A stretch of 8,850 nt of DNA. Source: CAZUGH01 sp964619785. GTDB lineage: Bacteria > Bacillota > Clostridia > Lachnospirales > Lachnospiraceae. Made by a program: the position numbers and the translations under genes. Below are positions 6,173 through 8,850 of the stretch, in pieces. Every line of letters starts with the position of its first letter. Within the stretch, counting starts at the first letter, position 1. Under the pieces are notes generated by a model. That model ran no database searches. It was not told where the DNA came from and was given only the letters and a program-made list of their open reading frames with translations. The DNA is taken from assembly GCA_964619785.1 (NCBI GenBank), contig CAZUGH010000073.1, positions 1-8,850 on the forward strand, in the 5' to 3' direction.

Positions 6173-8812
6173 GTGAAATCTTATGGATTGAATGAATTAC
6201 GTAGAATGTTTCTTGAATTTTTCGAGAGCAAAGATCATCTGTGTATGAAGAGTTTTTCTCTTGTACCACAGAATGATAAAAGTTTATTATTAATAAATGC
6301 GGGAATGGCACCTCTGAAGCCTTATTTTACAGGGCAGGAGATTCCACCAAGAAAACGAGTTACGACTTGTCAGAAGTGTATTCGTACAGGCGATATCGAA
6401 AATGTTGGTAAGACTGCGCGCCATGGTACGTTTTTTGAAATGCTTGGTAATTTCTCCTTTGGCGATTACTTTAAAACTGAAGCGATTCATTGGTCATGGG
6501 AGTTTTTAACAGAGGTACTTGAGATTCCAGCAGACCGTTTATACCCTTCTGTATATCAGGATGATGATGAGGCCTTTGATATCTGGAATAAAGAAATCGG
6601 CATTGCCAAAGATCGTATTTTCCGTTTTGGCAAGGAAGATAACTTTTGGGAGCATGGTGCAGGTCCTTGTGGTCCTTGTTCCGAGATTTATTTTGACCGT
6701 GGTGAGAAGTATGGCTGCGGAGAACCTGGTTGTACCGTAGGATGTGAATGTGATCGTTATATAGAGATATGGAATAACGTATTTACACAATTCAATAATG
6801 ATGGTAATGGCAATTATGAAGAATTGGAGAATAAGAATATAGATACGGGAATGGGTCTTGAACGTCTCGCTACTGTGATGCAGGATGTAGATTCGATTTT
6901 TGATGTAGACACCATTCAGGCAATCTTGAAAAAAGTTTGCGAACTAGCAGGTGCAACATACCAAACAGATGCCAAAAAAGATGTTTCAATTCGATTAATT
7001 ACTGATCATATACGTTCTGTAACATTTATGGTTTCTGATGGTATTATCCCATCGAATGAAGGACGTGGCTATGTACTTCGTCGTTTACTACGTCGTGCTG
7101 CTCGTCATGGAAGACTTTTGGGCATTCAAGAAAAATTCCTCGCTGAATTAAGTAAAGTTGTTATTCGCGAGTCGAAGGATGGTTATCCAGAGCTTGAAGA
7201 GAAGAAAGATTACATTTTGAAATTAATCACGACAGAAGAAGATAACTTTAATAAAACAATTGACCAGGGACTTGCTATTCTTTCTGATATGATGACAGAA
7301 TTAGAAAAATCAGGACAGAAGATGCTCTCTGGAGAGGATTCCTTTAAGTTATATGACACATATGGTTTCCCAATTGATTTGACGATGGAAATTCTTGAAG
7401 AAAAAGGATATACCCTAGACGAAGATGGATATCATAACGCCATGGAGAAACAGCGTCAAACAGCGCGTGATGCACGCGAAGTTACGAACTATATGGGTGC
7501 TGATGTGACCGTATATCAGTCAATTGACGCAAGTGTTGAAAGTAAATTTGTTGGTTATGAATCTTTGACACATGAGTCGAAGATTAGTGTTTTGACAACG
7601 ACTGATTCTCTTGTAGATGAACTGACTGAAGGCACAAAAGGAACCATTATTGTTGATGAGACACCATTCTATGCCACGATGGGTGGACAGTGTGCTGATA
7701 CTGGTATGATAGAGACCTCAACAGGTAGTTTTGAAGTACAAGATACCATTAAACTTCAGGGCACGAAGATTGGACACGTTGGTGTTATGACGAAAGGTTC
7801 TATTCAGAAGAATCAACTAGCTACACTAACAGTAGATGATAAAAGACGTGGTTTGACAGCTAATAACCATAGTGCAACACATTTGATGCAAAAAGCATTA
7901 CGTATGGTACTTGGTAACCATGTTGAACAGGCAGGTTCTTTGGTGGATCAGGATAAACTTCGTTTTGACTTTACACATTTCTCACCGATGACACCTGAAC
8001 AGATTGCTCAAGTTGAACAGATTGTAAATGATGAGATTGCACAGGATTTACCTGTTGTGACAAAAGAGATGACATTAGAAGAAGCCAAGAAGACAGGCGC
8101 TATGGCACTGTTTGGTGAAAAGTATGGTGATTCCGTACATGTTGTTCAAATGGGTGACTTTAGTTCCGAACTTTGTGGTGGTACACACGTTTCTAACACC
8201 GGACATATCAGTTCCTTTAAAATCATTTCAGAAGCTGGTGTTGCGGCTGGTGTTCGTCGAATTGAAGCGCTAACTAGCACTGGATTGATGAAGTATTATA
8301 ATGATTTAGAGAAGACCGTTAATGAGCTTAGTAAGACACTTAAGACAGAGCCTCATATGTTAATGAATCGTGTGAGTCATTTGCAAGAAGAATTGAAAGA
8401 ATGCCAGAAGGAAAATGAAAAACTCAAGGCAAAGCTTGCGAAAGAAGCTGCCGGAGACATGACAGCAGAAGCAATTGATGTTGCTGGTATTAAGGTATTA
8501 GTTAAAAAATTGACTGATGTTGACATGAATGGTATGCGTGATCTCGGTGATGATGCTAAGAATAAGTTAGGTGAAAGTGTCATTGTATTTGGTGCCGAGA
8601 ACGGTGGCAAAGCAAATCTAATTGCAATGGCAACCGATGGTGCAATCAAAAAAGGTGCTCATGCAGGCAATCTAATTAAAGAAATTGCAGCACTTGTTGG
8701 TGGTGGCGGTGGTGGTCGTCCAAACATGGCTCAAGCAGGTGGTAAGAACCCAGCAGGGCTTGATAATGCGATGGAAAAAGCCATTGAAACCATAAAGAAT
8801 CAGATAAATTAG
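6173..8812 (+). CDS. alaS: Alanine--tRNA ligase
   Basis: This enzyme charges tRNA-Ala with alanine and hydrolyses mischarged Ser- and Gly-tRNA-Ala. Starting at GTG 6173 it is 879 residues, the normal length. The class II catalytic core is first: CQKCIRTGDIENVGKT, then motif 2 TFFEMLGNFSFGDYF (86-100) and motif 3 DTGMGLERL (224-232). A cysteine-rich segment, CGPC (166-169) and C182, C187, C191, C193, is common in clostridial AlaS and may bind metal. The editing domain carries HSATH (566-570) and CGGTH (668-672), the four metal ligands expected. A charged coiled coil (about 711-760) leads to the C-terminal DHHA1-type domain with six glycines and RPNMAQAGGK (843 onward). A start at ATG 6158 would add five residues (MEEHK), but the ribosome binding site favours GTG. 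It has its own promoter. The leader is too short for a T-box riboswitch. Confidence 0.97.
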   Translation: MKSYGLNELRRMFLEFFESKDHLCMKSFSLVPQNDKSLLLINAGMAPLKPYFTGQEIPPRKRVTTCQKCIRTGDIENVGKTARHGTFFEMLGNFSFGDYFKTEAIHWSWEFLTEVLEIPADRLYPSVYQDDDEAFDIWNKEIGIAKDRIFRFGKEDNFWEHGAGPCGPCSEIYFDRGEKYGCGEPGCTVGCECDRYIEIWNNVFTQFNNDGNGNYEELENKNIDTGMGLERLATVMQDVDSIFDVDTIQAILKKVCELAGATYQTDAKKDVSIRLITDHIRSVTFMVSDGIIPSNEGRGYVLRRLLRRAARHGRLLGIQEKFLAELSKVVIRESKDGYPELEEKKDYILKLITTEEDNFNKTIDQGLAILSDMMTELEKSGQKMLSGEDSFKLYDTYGFPIDLTMEILEEKGYTLDEDGYHNAMEKQRQTARDAREVTNYMGADVTVYQSIDASVESKFVGYESLTHESKISVLTTTDSLVDELTEGTKGTIIVDETPFYATMGGQCADTGMIETSTGSFEVQDTIKLQGTKIGHVGVMTKGSIQKNQLATLTVDDKRRGLTANNHSATHLMQKALRMVLGNHVEQAGSLVDQDKLRFDFTHFSPMTPEQIAQVEQIVNDEIAQDLPVVTKEMTLEEAKKTGAMALFGEKYGDSVHVVQMGDFSSELCGGTHVSNTGHISSFKIISEAGVAAGVRRIEALTSTGLMKYYNDLEKTVNELSKTLKTEPHMLMNRVSHLQEELKECQKENEKLKAKLAKEAAGDMTAEAIDVAGIKVLVKKLTDVDMNGMRDLGDDAKNKLGESVIVFGAENGGKANLIAMATDGAIKKGAHAGNLIKEIAALVGGGGGGRPNMAQAGGKNPAGLDNAMEKAIETIKNQIN

Positions 8813-8822
8813 AAAAAAGTAG

Positions 8823-8850
8823 TTGACGATTATGATATTTGTGTTATAAT
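8823..8850 (+). promoter_or_regulatory. Promoter for the next gene, at the window edge
   Basis: TTGACG (8823-8828) and TATAAT (8845-8850) are 16 nt apart, and TGT directly before the -10 gives an extended -10 element. It begins 10 nt after the alaS stop with no terminator in between, so alaS transcripts may also read through. In many Firmicutes the gene after alaS encodes a small IreB/YrzL-type protein followed by ruvX, but that lies outside this window and is only an expectation. Confidence 0.75.

Noticed and set aside
8377..8649. A 90-residue open frame on the minus strand inside alaS
   Set aside because: It lies wholly within the conserved C-terminal coding region of alaS, has serine/alanine/phenylalanine-rich low-complexity content and shows no recognisable family. 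It is the antisense shadow of the real gene.
1..8850. A mobile element, defence system, CRISPR array or phage remnant
   Set aside because: Every sizeable stretch is filled by housekeeping or conserved metabolic genes with uniform composition and direction. No transposase, integrase, direct-repeat array or tRNA-like attachment site was seen.

Overview
This window reads as ordinary chromosomal DNA of a low-GC, Gram-positive anaerobe. The best guess is class Clostridia, probably family Lachnospiraceae. That rests on strong AGGAGG-type ribosome binding sites, AT-rich codon use, the pairing of a small BofC-like protein with a BaiN/HI0933-type flavoprotein, a ProB without a PUA domain, and a cysteine-rich AlaS of the clostridial kind. 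The family assignment is an inference from protein resemblance; no marker RNA is present. All eight genes are on the + strand and coding density is very high. There is no RNA gene, CRISPR array, insertion sequence, phage gene or long intergenic gap.

Layout. Positions 24-350 hold a small membrane-anchored protein with a TTG start. A likely sigma-A promoter (358-387) follows. It opens a tightly packed run of six genes: a BaiN/HI0933-family flavoprotein (440-1615), a second and larger FAD protein of the COG2509 type (1612-3207), proB (3221-4078), a DUF896/YnzC-like small protein (4059-4271), 5-formyltetrahydrofolate cyclo-ligase (4271-4828) and proA (4852-6096). Within this run the genes overlap or lie at most 23 nt apart, so they look co-transcribed and partly translationally coupled. 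A consensus promoter (TTGACA-18 nt-TATAAT) whose -35 box overlaps the proA stop codon then starts alaS (6173-8812). Its leader is short and carries a 6-bp palindrome. A further promoter, with an extended -10, ends exactly at the right edge and should drive the next gene outside the window.

How the genes work together. ProB and ProA catalyse the first two steps of proline synthesis from glutamate (glutamate to gamma-glutamyl phosphate to glutamate semialdehyde, which cyclises to pyrroline-5-carboxylate). The last enzyme, ProC, is not in the window. The cyclo-ligase salvages 5-formyl-THF into the one-carbon pool. AlaS charges tRNA-Ala. The two flavoproteins have no settled physiological role, and neither does the DUF896 protein. 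I did not find a convincing undescribed system. The points most worth a second look are the proB-DUF896-fthC-proA arrangement, the coupled pair of uncharacterised flavoproteins, the palindrome in the alaS leader and the apparent lack of a T-box there.
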